Origin: Asterias rubens
Taxonomy: Eukaryota; Echinodermata; Asteroidea; Forcipulatida; Asteriidae
DNA length: 64,000 nucleotides
Direction of reading: 5' to 3'
Assembly: GCF_902459465.1 (NCBI RefSeq)
Contig: NC_047076.1
Coordinates: 13,152,146-13,216,145, forward strand
Within the stretch, counting starts at the first letter, position 1, and every line of letters starts with the position of its first letter. Below, piece after piece: positions 41,040 to 52,338 of this stretch. The translations under genes were made by a program, and so were the position numbers. Under the pieces are notes generated by a model, which did not search any database, was not told the DNA's origin, and saw nothing but the letters and a program-made list of their open reading frames with translations.

Positions 41040-42865
41040 TTAATAAAAACGCAAGGCTATGAATCTTGTGGAATTTTTTGGGAAAATTTGGATAAAAACG
41101 CAAGGCTATTTATATAGTCTTGTGGAATTTTTGGGAAAAATTTGGATAAAAACGCAAGGCTAAGTCTTGTGGATTTTTTTGGCAAGATTTGAGCAATATT
41201 GGATAAAAGCGCAAGGCTATAATTATAGTCTTGTGGATATTTTGGGCAGATCTAGATAAAAACGCAAGGCTATAGTCTTGTGGAATTTTTGGGAAAAATT
41301 TGAGCAAAATTTGATAAAAATGCAAGGCTGTAGTCTTGTGGAATTTTTGCACAAAATTAGATAAAAACGCAAGTCTTGTGGAATTTTTGGGGAAAATTTG
41401 GATAAAAACGCAAGGCTAGAGTCTTGTGGATTTTTTGGGCAGAATAAGATAAAAATGCAAGGCTATAGTCTTGTGGAATTTGAAGGCAAAATTTGAGCAA
41501 AATTTGGATAAAAACGCAAGGCTATAGTCTTGTGGAGGTTTTGGGCAGAATTAGATAAAAACGCAAGTCTTGTGGAATTTTTGGGGAAAATTTGATAAAA
41601 ATGCAAGGCTGTAGTCTTGTGGAATTTTTGCGCAAAATTAGATAAAAACGCAAGGCTATAGTCTTGTGAAATTTGTGGAAAAATTTTGATAAAAATGCAA
41701 GGCTGTAGTCTTGTGGAATTTTGGGGCAGAATAAGATAAAAACGCAAGGCTATAGTCTTGTGGAATTTGAAGGCAAAATTTGGGCAAAATTTGGATAAAA
41801 ACGCAAAGCTATATAGTCTTGTGGATTTTTTGCGCAGAATTAGATAAAAACGCAAGGCTATAGTCTTGTGGAATTTTGCGAAAAATTTGATAAAAACGCA
41901 AGGCTATATAAAGTCTTGTGGAATTTTTGGGAAAAATTTGAGCAAAATTGGATAAAAATGCAAGGCTTTAGTCTTGTGGAAATTTTGGGCAGAATAAGAT
42001 AAAAACGCAAGGCTATAGTCTTGTGGAATTTGAAGGCAAAATTTGAGCAAAATTTGGATAAAAACGCAAGGCTATATAGTCTTGTGGATTTTTTGCGCAG
42101 AATTAGATAAAAACGCAAGGCTATAGTCTTGTGGAATTTGTGGGGAAAATTTGATAAAAATGCAAGGCTGTAGTCTTGTGGAATTTTTGCGAAAAATTTG
42201 ATAAAAACGCAAGGCTATATAGTCTTGTGGAATTTTTGGGAGAAATTTGAGCAAAATTTGATAAAAATGCAAGGCTGTAGTCTTGTGGAATTTTTGGGCA
42301 GAATAAGATAAAAACGCAAGGCTATAGTCTTGTGGAATCTGAAGGCAAAATTTGAGCAAAATTTGGATAGAAACGCAAGGCTATATAGTCTTGTGGAATG
42401 TCTGGGCAGAATTAGATAAATACGCAAGGCTATATAATCTTGTGGAATTTTTGGGGAAAATATGGATAAAAACGCAAGGCTGTAGTCTTGTGGAATTTTT
42501 GGGCAGAGTTAGATAAAAACGCAAGGCTATAGTCTAATGGAATTTGTGGGTAATGTTCGAGCAAAATTTGATAAAAACGCAAGGCTGTAGTCTTGTGGAA
42601 TTATTGGGAAAAATTTGAGCAAAATTTAATAAAAATGAACGGCTATAGTCTTGTGGATTTTTGGGGCAAAATTTGGGCAAAATTTGATAAAAATGCAAGG
42701 CTACAGTCTTGTGAAATTTGAGCAAAATTTGATAAAAATCCAAGGCTACAGTCTTGTGGAATTTTTGGGCAAAATTAGAGCAAAATTTGATAAATATGCA
42801 AGGCTCTTGTGGAATTCTTGGACAAAATTTGAGCGAAATTGGATAAATACGCAAAATAGTCCTGA
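41040..42865. repeat. Short-period AT-rich tandem array (35-60 bp irregular units)
   Basis: The unit 'gataaaaacgcaaggctatagtcttgtggaatttttgggcagaattag' alternates with a variant containing 'gaaaaatttgagcaaaatttg'. There are more than thirty 'aaggct' units in 1.8 kb. Minus-strand frames of 70-130 codons with a repeated HKT-RFY pattern are read-throughs of the repeat. Confidence 0.92.
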
Positions 42866-43035
42866 GGCTGCAAGAGGTGTGAGCCCTCCATTCTGTTGAG
42901 CTTGAATCTCCCTGGCTTCGTTCATTAAGGCCTCGCTTACAACTGGACTTTGGTGCTGTTTCATGGATGACAATCAGTCCTGAGGAGATGCAGTTGTTAT
43001 GCCACCTCGCAGTTGGTTCACATGTAAAACAAAGC
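42866..43035 (-). other. Protein-like short open frame beside the array
   Basis: Minus strand from ATG at about 42967: MKQHQSPVVSEALMNEAREI then QAQQNGGLTPLAASGLF before running into the repeat. A cctcag acceptor-like site lies just upstream and a TTTTGC|GTATTT weak donor just downstream. It could be a small exon or a relic. I do not recognise it. Confidence 0.25.
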
Positions 43036-44100
43036 ATTTATTCTTGCATTAGTCTTGTTTTAATAATCTGGTTGAACAAAATACAATTGTAGGGCAATCT
43101 TGTAGCTAAGTACACCCATACAAGCAATATATTTCAGTTTCAAATTTTGCCTATTCATCCTGGTAAGGTTCGTCTAAAACAGGGCTACCACGTGAAGGTC
43201 CCAGGATACCTGCCCCACACGGTTTCCAGAGTCATCAGGGCCTTTGCACCATCCTGTCGGATGGGTCAGGTCCGCCGTCCCAAAAGGAGGGACAGTCCCC
43301 TACTGTACTATCGCGGTCCCTAGTTGGAAAGAACTTAGGGACTACTTCCGTTGGTCAACCATTTGTGATAACACCGGCACCATCCTAGCAGATGAGGAGC
43401 CCGAATGCACCTTTAAGATCAACCACCCAGTGGCCCGAGCCGGAAGTAGGACCCCACATGCCACGTGCACGTGTCCAGGTCCCTTTAGTCTTATTCGAAA
43501 TCGTCCGTGCTGTACCATTTTGATCCGCAGGCACCACCATTTCTTTCGATCCGCACGCACCACCAAGTTAGCGCCAACAAAAAACGCGTTTATGCTTGCT
43601 TGCTTGCAATGGTGTACGTATTTACAAGATGCAAACTGTATAGTGAGCTATCAAAACAACTCGCTACATGTAAAGCATCAAATATCAGCACCAAAACAAC
43701 CCACTACATGTAAAGCATCAAATATCAACACATGTAAAGCCCAGTTTATACTTCCTACGAATGCAATGCGAATTTGACGCTTGAACCCTCTTTTCGCAAC
43801 AATATTCATAAGTGAGTTAATTAGATTTGAACTGCTATTGTTGTTCGTTGATAATTTGTGACGTCAATGTTCGCTTTGCATTCGTATTCGCAGGAAGTAT
43901 GAACAGCGCTGTACTCATCTAAATAGAATCTCTTACTTTTGTTCATTCATGATCCACAGATGAGCTGCTAGGATGTCTTGATGAAACTGATGTTTTCCAA
44001 GGCAGTTGATCTCCTTTTTATGCAGCCTTCAAGGTGTCGGTAGGGGATACTCCATTCGTACTTTGAACTACTGGCCCTGAAAGGACAAGTTAACAGATAG
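43036..44100. other. Unique sequence, GC-richer, no gene recognised
   Basis: 43140-43560 is unusually GC-rich for this window and is open on both strands (177 codons plus, 74 codons minus). Neither frame shows a known motif or splice borders. The sequence 43660-43735 has three near-direct copies of 'ctacatgtaaagcatcaaatatcagcac', a small tandem repeat. Confidence 0.4.
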
Positions 44101-44114
44101 AAATTTGTAGTTAT

Positions 44115-44420
44115 TTTGGGGGTTGAACAAAGAATTGACTAGAGTGGGATTCGAACCAACGACCTCCGGATTAACGTGCCGGCGCTCTACCAAATGAGCT
44201 ATCTAGCCCTATATTGGCGGTGTCCCTATTTTGTCAATATGTTTGTTCGGGTGCCAGTCAGAAGCCAAACAACCGTTAACTGCCGTGTAGCCAGGGATCA
44301 CACCCAAATTACGATACAACCTGGGAAGCGGCAGTTAGGGGATCACCTTAAGGGGATGCAACTTTTTGTTTCAGATAACAATATAAACCACAAGGGAAAC
44401 TGACTGGGTAAATTTTGTAA
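44115..44420 (-). mobile_element. tRNA-related SINE (third family), second copy
   Basis: Same module order as 7849-8135: 'gggggttgaacaaagaattgactagagtgggattcgaaccaacgacctccggattaacgtgccggcgctctaccaaatgagctatctagccc', then 'cggtgtccctattttgtcaatatg', then 'ccaaattacgatacaacctgggaagcggcag ... aaaccacaagggaaactgactgggtaaatttt'. It contains about 40 extra bases ('gtgccagtcagaagccaaacaaccgttaactgccgtgtagcc') absent from the other copy. Confidence 0.8.
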
Positions 44421-44499
44421 GAATTATGTAGTTGTAAGCCAATATTATTTTTCCAAACTCTTGTATGGGTAATTTAGACCACCTCTTTATATAATAATA

Positions 44500-44730
44500 A
44501 CAATAATGGTGGCTTCTTGTAGCGCTCAGGTCTGTAATGCAGTGACGCTCATGGCGATTCCACATTATTCTCCCTGGTCACAGGGCCTTAAATCATTCCT
44601 TAAACCATCTCAGCTCCCTGAGAAGTTTAGTCTGTGTCGCCAAATAATGTAAGTTAATCAATCACAAGAACCAACTCTGCCCTCACAGGTACCCATTTAC
44701 CACTGGGTGCGGAGAGAAGCTTATGGTGAC
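44500..44730 (-). mobile_element. tRNA-Leu-derived SINE body, minus
   Basis: 'aataataacaataatggtggcttcttgtagcgctcaggtctgtaatgcagtgacgctcatggcg ... ccctggtcacagggccttaaatcattccttaaaccatctcagctccctgag ... caatcacaagaaccaactctgccctcacaggtacccatttac'. The tRNA head is missing. Confidence 0.8.
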
Positions 44731-45640
44731 GTGAATAACCACGTGTATGGCAGGCCCCTGTGCTGATACACTTTTCACTCATTAAATGAGGGAAAGAAAG
44801 TAGCAGAAATAATACAAACGTGGCAGACAAGGCAGGCTGCACCATAGTTTATCATTGTATTTGGGTATTTGGCTAAATGGAAATTAAAGCATTCTGGGAT
44901 TTCTACACTATACCCTGGCAGACTATTTATCTGCTGTGGCTAACGCCGGAGGTTCTGCGATTCATGGTCTGTGCCTTACTCATATTTCTCACAAGACAAC
45001 AACAAATCCAAGTGTAAGAATGTTTTGCTGTCTTTCATTTTGTCAAGTCAAGGTTTTAAATGTGCAAGATAACTTGGGTGGAATACTGACCTAAAGAGGT
45101 TATAATTGGGGATGGGGGGGGGGATGATACAGACATCCCCCCCCCACCCCAAGTCAAAATTTTATCAGAAATGCAGCCACTATTGTATATCAACCCGATT
45201 TTCGGATGGTGTATTGTTTGTTAATCAGTCCCAACTTTTATGACACATTTTGTGCTGGTACAACACTCAGTGTCACCTTCAAACTACCTCAGTTCTGACA
45301 TAGTTAGGTGTACAAATTGTCTCTGGTCATAGTTGATAGAACCTTTATATGTGAATTTAAAAACAATTGTAGTTATTTTAAGCTTAAATTGCATGGCGTT
45401 GCATGGTGATTGGCCTTTAGCTAAATGAGTTTAATCTGGGCACTAGTTCCATTTGATTTGCATACTCATCCTTCAAACAATTGTTAAGAATTATGTGTTT
45501 ACCTTTTTAGTTATAGGCCTGCATCATATTCAGACCGTTTTGAGCTTTGTTACTGGTGATCTCTTGACATCTTCATGATGATGGCTGACTAACACTACAA
45601 AGAAAAACATTTTAAAAGACAAAATAAGTTTGCATCTAAA
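44731..45640. other. Unassigned; G/C run hairpin and a weak minus exon candidate
   Basis: A run of G followed by 'atgatacagacat' and a run of C (about 45113-45147) can form a hairpin. On the minus strand, 45595-45530 begins after ttttctttgtag| and reads VSHHHEDVKRSPVTKLKTV to a stop, so it could be a last exon. No partner exon with matching phase was found. Confidence 0.3.
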
Positions 45641-45649
45641 AATGGGGGA

Positions 45650-47395
45650 AAAAACACACAGGGGTGTCTGGCAGTTTAAGCCAGTTTGGACATTGCCTAA
45701 AATTGATAGCAGTTTTATCAAATTTGTGCCTAAATTTAAAAAAAATCACAAGCGGGTAAGTAAGTCAAATTTTGGCCTTAAATTGAAATATCCCAAGGGG
45801 TAAGTCTAAAAAAAGATTTTTTAAATTTGTGCCTAAATTTGAAGAAAAAAACCACAAGGGGTAAGTCCCGCAGTTTTATCAAATTTGGGCCTAAAATTGA
45901 AAAAAAAAATCACAAGGGGTTAGTCTAGCAGTTGCGGACAAAAATTAAAGAAGTAAGTTTCATCATATTTGGGTCCAAATTGAAACATCACAATGGGTCC
46001 AGCAATTTGATCAAATTTTGGTAGAAATTAAAAAAAAATTACAAGGGGTAAAAGTCCAGCAGTTTTATCAAATTTTTGCTTAAAATTAAAAAAATCACAA
46101 GGGGTAGGGATCTAAGTCCAGCAGTTTGATTACATATTTGTTGTACTTTTTTTTTTAATCACAAGGGGCGGGGCAAGTACAGCAATTTGATAACATTTGG
46201 GTTAAAACTGAAAAAATCAGATGTGTTGTTACAATAACAACATCCCAGGTGTCATGAGGACAAGTCCATGTTTCAAGACAGTGATCCCTTGTTCATGTGG
46301 TGATTCTCTGCAATGTCATCTCAACAGTACAACCCTGCAACACATCAAATGAAAAAATCACAAGGGGTAAACCCAGCAGTTCGATAACTTTTTAAAATCT
46401 AAATTGAGAAAAGTCACAGGGTTAAAGGCACTGGACACCTTTGATAATTGTCAAAGACCAGTCTTCTCACTTGGTGTATCTCAACATATGCATAACATAA
46501 CAAACCTGTGCAAATTTCAGCTCGGATGGTCATCGGAGTTGCGAGATAACTATGACAGAACAAAACACCCTTGTCACACGAAGTTGTGTGCTTTCAGATG
46601 CTTGACTTCGGGACCTCAAATTCTAAACTTGAGGTCTTGAAATTAAATTCGTGAAAAATTACTTCTTTCTAGAAAACTACGTCACTTTAGCGGAAGCCGT
46701 TTCTAACAATGTTTTATTCTATCAACCTCTCCCCATTACTCGTTAACAAGTGAGGTTTTATGCTGATAATTGTTTTGAGTAATTACCAATAGTGTCCAGC
46801 AATTTTATCAAGTTTTCGTTAAAAATTGGAAAGAGTAAGTTTTATCATTTGGGTCCAAAATTGGGCAGTTTGATCAATTTTTTGTTAAAAAAAAACAAGG
46901 GGGTAAGTAAGTTCAGCAGTTTTGTAAAAAGAAATTTAAAAAATCACAACGGGGTGGGGCAAGTTCAGCAGTTTGATAAAATGTTGGTTAAACTTAACAA
47001 ACTCACAAGAGGTACATGTAAGGTCTAGCATTTTTATCAAATCTGGGTTAAAAATTAATCCAAAAGGGGGAAGTCCGGCAGACTATTATTATTAATTATT
47101 ATATTCACAGACACATGTTTTTGTTATAACAAGATATCCCATGTGTATGTGAGCATTTAGTTTGTTTTAACACTTACTCCCTGGTCAAGTCAGCGATCCC
47201 TTGTACATGCAGTGATTCTCTACAATTAAATCTCAGCTCAACAGTACAACCCTGCAATACATCAAATAAAATAATCACAAGCGGGTAAGTCCAGCAGTTT
47301 GATCAAACTTTAATAAAACATTGACAAAATCGCAAGGGGCAAGTCCGTTTGATCAAAATTAGATCTAAAATAAAAATAATAAAAATCACAAGGGG
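45650..47395 (+). repeat. Imperfect tandem array (about 55-bp unit), left block
   Basis: The unit 'aatcacaaggggtaagtccagcagttttatcaaatttgggcctaaaattgaaaaa' is repeated many times with heavy decay. A longer non-unit segment ('aacaagatatcccatgtgtatgtgag ... cagtgattctctacaattaaatctcagctcaacagtacaaccctgcaatacatcaaat') occurs twice, at about 46215-46345 and 47105-47270, marking a higher-order duplication. Confidence 0.85.
46421..46800. mobile_element. Palindromic MITE (family A), inserted in the tandem array
   Basis: Left end 'gttaaaggcactggacacctttgataattgtcaaagacc', right end 'gagtaattaccaatagtgtccagc'. The array resumes on both sides ('aaaagtcacagg' before, 'agcaattttatcaag' after), so the MITE arrived after the array had formed. 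Confidence 0.88.
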
Positions 47396-48519
47396 TAGTG
47401 TCACAAATAGTGCTGGGCGAAAAGGGAAATTTTGGTATTCGGATACCGCTGGCAAACTATCCAAAATTAACCAGATATTTGAATAGTTTTTTCAACCTAT
47501 TGAATTTTAAATCAAAATTCAATAGGTATTTTGATGGGGGTCGAGAATGTTACAAGCTTTCATTTATTGATAAGCCATTGCATGTAAAAGTCCGCCAATT
47601 ATTAGTAGCAGTGAAATAAAGTGCTCAAAATTAGTTTTTGTCGGGATCCCGACAATAATAATAATATAATTTTATCATGTGACCAATTCTTATGTGTTTC
47701 ATAAGAAACGTTTTAAATTGTTTTCATAGTTCCTGACCATTAAAAGTAAAAGTTAAACTTTTTTTGTTAGAGCGGGTGATACTCTTTGAAATACCATTCA
47801 CTCAAAAAAATATTTTTTTTAATGTTTGGGGCCAAAAAAACTGACATAATATCTTTAAAATTATTATTATATTGTTATAATATCTTTAAGTGGAATTTGG
47901 AGTGGCATATTATTGCCAAGTACAAGTTGAGATTGCATTTTGATGCTAAGAGAAGTTTTGAGTTGAGTTCGGAATTGCATATTATTTCTATGTGAAGTTG
48001 ATGATTGATTGTAAATATAATGTGAATAATAGTAACTAAAGAAGGAGTCGAAAGTGTTTGATTTCGGTGTCATGATTTTAGGGTTCCTAAGTTATGGAAT
48101 TCATCGGGGTGCTGACAGGTAGGCCTTATTTATTAAGTCCAGCAAATATATATATATTTTTTTTTTTTGGGGGGGGGGGACTAAAGAAAATATTTAAAAA
48201 AACGCGTATTTTGTTTAAATGAAGATATCACATCCTCCATTGTTCCAACTATCATAACAATGTTGGGAAAAGTTTCCGTATGGCGCCGTCTTTTAATTTG
48301 TAAATTATCCCTACTCGCGTTAAAGAGCCTAAATTTCTTTTCAGGTTTATCGATACTTGTGTATTTTAATGTACATGTACATGGGTATGATGTACGAACA
48401 AGTCACATGTTCACCCTCGTGCTTTTCGAATGTTGCGCCCCGCTCCCAAAAAGTCAAATTCACCAAGAAATACTTTCAATAATAATTCAATTTCCCCACA
48501 AAGATAATAATCAACTTAC

Positions 48520-48660
48520 CATGATCAGTTTTGCTGTAATTATAGCAACGAAACTCTCCGCCAAAAGTACAAAAACGTCTGCACAGAAATTATTTGAAAC
48601 GCCGGGGAGGTACTGCCGTCATCCGTTTTTTCTTCTAGTAAAATGGCGACCGAAATGACT
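48520..48660 (-). other. Candidate first exon ending in ATG|GTAAGT
   Basis: On the minus strand, a stretch open upstream to 'cggatgacgg' contains DVFVLLAESFVAIITAKLIM and ends exactly at CTGATCATG|GTAAGTTG (donor at 48519). The hydrophobic run could be membrane-spanning, but no in-frame ATG precedes it. Either translation starts at the final ATG or this is a non-coding leader. No downstream exon with matching phase was identified. Confidence 0.3.
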
Positions 48661-48721
48661 GGTGCCCGACGCCTAATAGTCGTTTAGCGTGTCAGGATGC
48701 ACTGGTGTACTGTCTTCAGCG

Positions 48722-48755
48722 TGACGTCAGGGGATGACGTCATGGCATGACGTCA
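48722..48755. promoter_or_regulatory. Three CRE palindromes at an exact 13-bp spacing
   Basis: TGACGTCA occurs at 48722-48729, 48735-48742 and 48748-48755, with starts 13 bases apart. This is the consensus full site for CREB/ATF bZIP dimers. The cluster lies in a GC-richer unique island about 200 bp upstream (minus-strand sense) of the splice donor at 48519. Confidence 0.6.
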
Positions 48756-48799
48756 GAACGTCGCCTCTTCTGATCTCTATTTATAGATCTATGGACTTC

Positions 48800-49135
48800 A
48801 ATGGTCACAAGAGGCAAGCTCGGCAGTTTGATTAAATTTGGGCCGAATGTGAGGGGAAAATCCAGCGTTTTTATCAAATTTGGGCCGAAATTGAAAACAT
48901 TTCAAGGGAAGTACAGCAGTTTGATCAAATTTAGGCATTCAGTTAAATCAAATTTGGGCCTAAAATTGAAAAAATAACGAGGGATAAATCTAGCAGTTTC
49001 ATCAAATCTTTGGCCTAAAATTGAATATAACGAGGGGTAAATCCAGCAGTTGAATCAAATTTGGGCCTAAAATTATTATAAACATTTCAAGGGGCAATTC
49101 AGCAGTTATATCTAAATTTGACATCAAATTGAAAA
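48800..49135 (+). repeat. Imperfect tandem array (about 55-bp unit), right block
   Basis: 'ggtcacaagaggcaagctcggcagtttgattaaatttgggccg', then five or six decayed units of the same family as 45650-47395. The unique island 47400-48790 therefore interrupts, or was captured within, one array. Confidence 0.8.
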
Positions 49136-49374
49136 ACCAAAATTAATTTCCTGTGACACAATATCAATAAATTATTTTTATTTTTAAATAACACTTTATT
49201 ACAGACCGCTTACACTATATAACTGTTATGAAAAATATAAGTAATAATAATAACAAAGTAAAATTTCCCTCTAAAAGAATAATGGGAATTAACCTCATTG
49301 GTAGAATTCATCTTAAATTGAAACAAAAAAAGTTTGGGTGGGAGGGGCGGGGACAAATCATGCAACAACATGGG

Positions 49375-49800
49375 CCCAATTTTAAAGAGCTGCTTTTAAA
49401 AGCAGTTAATATTGCTTAGCAATTTTCCTGCTAAGCCAATATGAGAGCAGGGTACCAGTCATATATAATGTACAAGTGATGTGATATTTTGACTGGTAAC
49501 TTTATTCTCTAGTAAGCATAATGTTGTTGTGCTTAGCAAGTTTTGTTTACGTGTATATTGTTGTATGATCATATTTTGTGGATCTTATTATTTGACCTTT
49601 TAACTATTTAGCTGTTGTGGTTCAAATAAAAGTTGTTATTGTTGTAAAGCTCCCAGGAGCATTTTAATGGATTTAGCAACAATGTATGTTAATACAATAA
49701 TGTTTATTATTATTATTGTTATTATTATTATCATTTATTATTATTTCTATTATTATAAGCAGCTCTGTAAAATTGGGCCCTCGAGTTGCTAACAAACAAA
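49375..49800. mobile_element. Family C palindromic MITE with ATT microsatellite inside
   Basis: 'gggcccaattttaaagagctgcttttaaaagcagttaatattgcttagcaattttcctgctaagcc ... agcagggtaccagtcatat' on the left and 'ttattataagcagctctgtaaaattgggccct' on the right (about 49755-49785), with (att)n at 49700-49755 between them. Confidence 0.7.
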
Positions 49801-50127
49801 TAAATCAACAATTTGAAAAAAATACTGATCTTAAAACTCAGATGATTCAGAGATTGTAATTAACATGGAACGTGGCAAGTGACTAAAACACATAATTTGC
49901 ACCGACTAACCTTTTTTTCTTAGAGAAAAAGGTAAATAGTTTTTTAAGCATGAAATACCATTTTTTGTGGAGTACAATGTACATACACGAACTATCAATT
50001 TGACAAGTAACAATAAGTTAAAAAGTGGAGTTTAAATAATGCATGCAAAATATTATAAGTATAATAAATCTAAAATCTACAGAACATTTTATAAAGATGT
50101 TTTGTTGTTGATAAACTTAAGAGTATA

Positions 50128-50670
50128 ACCAGTACATGACTAGTCTTGGCCCAAGACTGTATCGCTCGATATTGGATAGTGTATACTGCCCTCAGTTGTA
50201 ACTCGCTAAAAGCGCACCCTCATTTGACTGCTGGAGAACTTGACTGGCAAAGCCAGTCTCTGGCTAGCCTGAACGTCTGACGTCATTCTTCGAGGCTCAA
50301 GAATAACTCCTCAAAAATACCAGCCTCAAAAATTGCAAAACCGGCGGGTAGTTTAACCTGTGACCTCGGTCATCTCACATATAGATACGCAGTCAAATTC
50401 CATTGCGGACTTGAGAGCAGTGACTATTTGGGCATCTATGTTACTGCACGTATCCAATGATATCATTGTATCCAATGGAATCACTGGATCTAGTGGCAGC
50501 GCAGATACAGACAGGGGCCCAGTTTAGTCTCTGGTGTAGTCCGAGGAGCAAATACTCGCAGTCAAGATCTCCAGTCAAAGGAGGGTGTGCTATAGCGAGT
50601 TACAACTGAGCGCAGTACACTATTCAATATTGAGCACTATCATCTTGTGATAAGACTAGTACATGACTGG
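50128..50670. mobile_element. Foldback element with ends 'actagtctt' and arms of about 110 bp
   Basis: The left arm 'gactagtcttggcccaagactg ... tggatagtgtatactgccctcagttgtaactcgctaaaagcgcaccctcatttgactgc' is mirrored by 'gtcaaaggagggtgtgctatagcgagttacaactgagcgcagtacactattcaatattgagc ... gataagactagt'. The interior of about 300 bp has no coding potential. Confidence 0.75.
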
Positions 50671-50694
50671 CTAGGCCGCACCGCACTGGAAGTA

Positions 50695-51228
50695 TTAAGC
50701 TAGGCATAATAGCTGCTTAAAAACACTAAGTACCTAAGCACAACACAAATATGCTAATCAAAATATGATTACAACCACAAGTACCATCTGTGACTGGTAC
50801 AGTTTGTTAAGCAATATTTTCTGCTTATACCGCTCTTTGAAATTTGGCCAAGGTTTTTAGCCAGCAGGGCCCAGTTTCTAAGAACTGCTGAAGGAGAAGT
50901 CTTGGTGCCAGACAATTCTCATTTTCCTTTCACGCACGCTGCGGCCAATTCACCGACAGCGCCCGCACCAACTTAGTCCACTCACTGTCTTGCGAGAAGG
51001 CAGTGAGTGGACTAAGTCAGGCGAGTAAGAGCGGGCGCTGTTGGTGAATTGGAGTAGAAACATCTTGCACCAAGACTACTGAAGCAGAAAATACTGTCTA
51101 ACATTTACCGCTTAGCAGAAATGAGCAGGATACCAGTGTTTTGTATATGGTAACCTTGTTTTTCTAAGCAGATATTTGTCGTGCTTAGCTACTTGTACTT
51201 CAGCAGCTGTATGAAAGAGGGCCATGGA
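50695..51228. mobile_element. Family C MITE copies with a nested 'agtcttggtgc' foldback
   Basis: Family C sequence surrounds a 183-bp foldback at about 50897-51079. The foldback's ends are 'agtcttggtgcc' and 'ttgcaccaagact', and its core mirrors 'aattcaccgacagcgcccgc ... cttagtccactcactg'. The host word 'ctgaag' occurs on both sides, consistent with a target duplication. A related foldback lies at 53822-53936. Confidence 0.75.
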
Positions 51229-51593
51229 TACTTTTTCGGGAGAATGGTGTTGACCATAATAAAATAGGAATTGTTAATATTACAATATATTAGTATAATA
51301 TCAAATGATTTTAAAGCACAAATATTTAAGTTATGGCACCATGCAAAATATGTTTCATACCTACAGCCCTGTACTGTTTAATACCAAAGCGATCAATTGT
51401 AAGGAAGCTGAAGTTTTAAAGTCAAAAATAAACCATGCAAGACTGTAGACATTTGTTCAACTTAAAATTTGAGAGAGAACCAAACTCGCACCTCACATGT
51501 ATGGAACACTTGACTGAGTAATACAACTAAACTTAACTGTACAAAATATAATAAATGTCTCTTTCTTATCACATGGAACATTAAACAAGGAGT

Positions 51594-51964
51594 TAAAGGA
51601 ACACGTTGCCTTGGATCGGACAAGTTGGTCTGTAAAAGGCGTTTGAAAACGTTAGAAAGATGTTTTCAAAGTAGGAATATAATGATCTACACACGTATCA
51701 CTCATAATTGCACGGTTTTCCTTTTACGTCGCGAACTAACACGCTCGGCCATTTATGGGAGTAAAAAATTTGACTCCCATAAATGGCCGAACGTGTTAGT
51801 CGACGAGGTAAAAAGAAAACTACACAATTTCGAGTGATACTTGTGTGGATCATTATATTCTACTTTTACAACATCTTTTTAATCATACGCATTTTATAAC
51901 AAATGGTTACAACACGCTTTTCAAAGAACATCTCGACCGATCCAAGGCAACGTGTTCCTTTAAG
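51594..51964. mobile_element. Palindromic MITE (family D), full-length
   Basis: The ends are 'ttaaaggaacacgttgccttggatcgg' and the inverse 'ccgatccaaggcaacgtgttcctttaa'. The centre is a long hairpin (ggccatttatgggagt ... actcccataaatggcc, about 51746-51788). Nearly the whole 370 bp is self-complementary. Confidence 0.9.
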
Positions 51965-52070
51965 ATAAAAAAGGGAAAAAAAGTTTAAAATTTTGACAAG
52001 GAACATCATACATGTATGTAAATGCGATCAAGCTAACTGAATAGTTTGTCTGAAATATCATAAACAACTT

Positions 52071-52320
52071 AAAGGAACACGTTGCCTTGGTCTGGTCAAG
52101 TTATATTATATGGTTAGAAAGATATTTTAAAATTAGAATATAATGACCCACATACATGTGTGTAAGTATCACTCGTAATTGCACGGTTTTTCTTTTACGT
52201 CCCAAACTAATACGGTCGGCCATTTTATTGAGTCAAAATTTGACTCAAAAAATTTTCTGACCGGGTTTTGCTCCCAAAATAGGAGGATGAGGGCCTTTTT
52301 ATTTTCTAATGACTTGAAAA
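52071..52320. mobile_element. Family D MITE, half copy
   Basis: Starts 'ttaaaggaacacgttgccttggtctggtcaag' and runs to the centre ('cggtcggccattttattgagtcaaaatttgactc'), then diverges into 'ggaggatgagggcctttttattttctaatgacttgaaaagtttctaatctaa', which also ends the copy at 52741-53040. Confidence 0.85.
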
Positions 52321-52338
52321 GTTTCTAATCTAATGAGT

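Noticed and set aside
41110..43037. Series of minus-strand frames of 70-167 codons rich in Phe, Lys and HKT-RFY repeats
   Set aside because: They are read-throughs of the short-period tandem array; the residue pattern follows the DNA unit and frames change wherever the unit length varies.
43244..43777. 177-codon plus-strand frame as a gene
   Set aside because: No recognisable motif, no splice signals, an overlapping minus frame of similar quality, and the last part is a small direct repeat.
48260..48658. 132-codon plus-strand frame as a gene
   Set aside because: Starts in low-complexity sequence and overlaps a better-supported minus-strand splice donor; composition is not protein-like overall.
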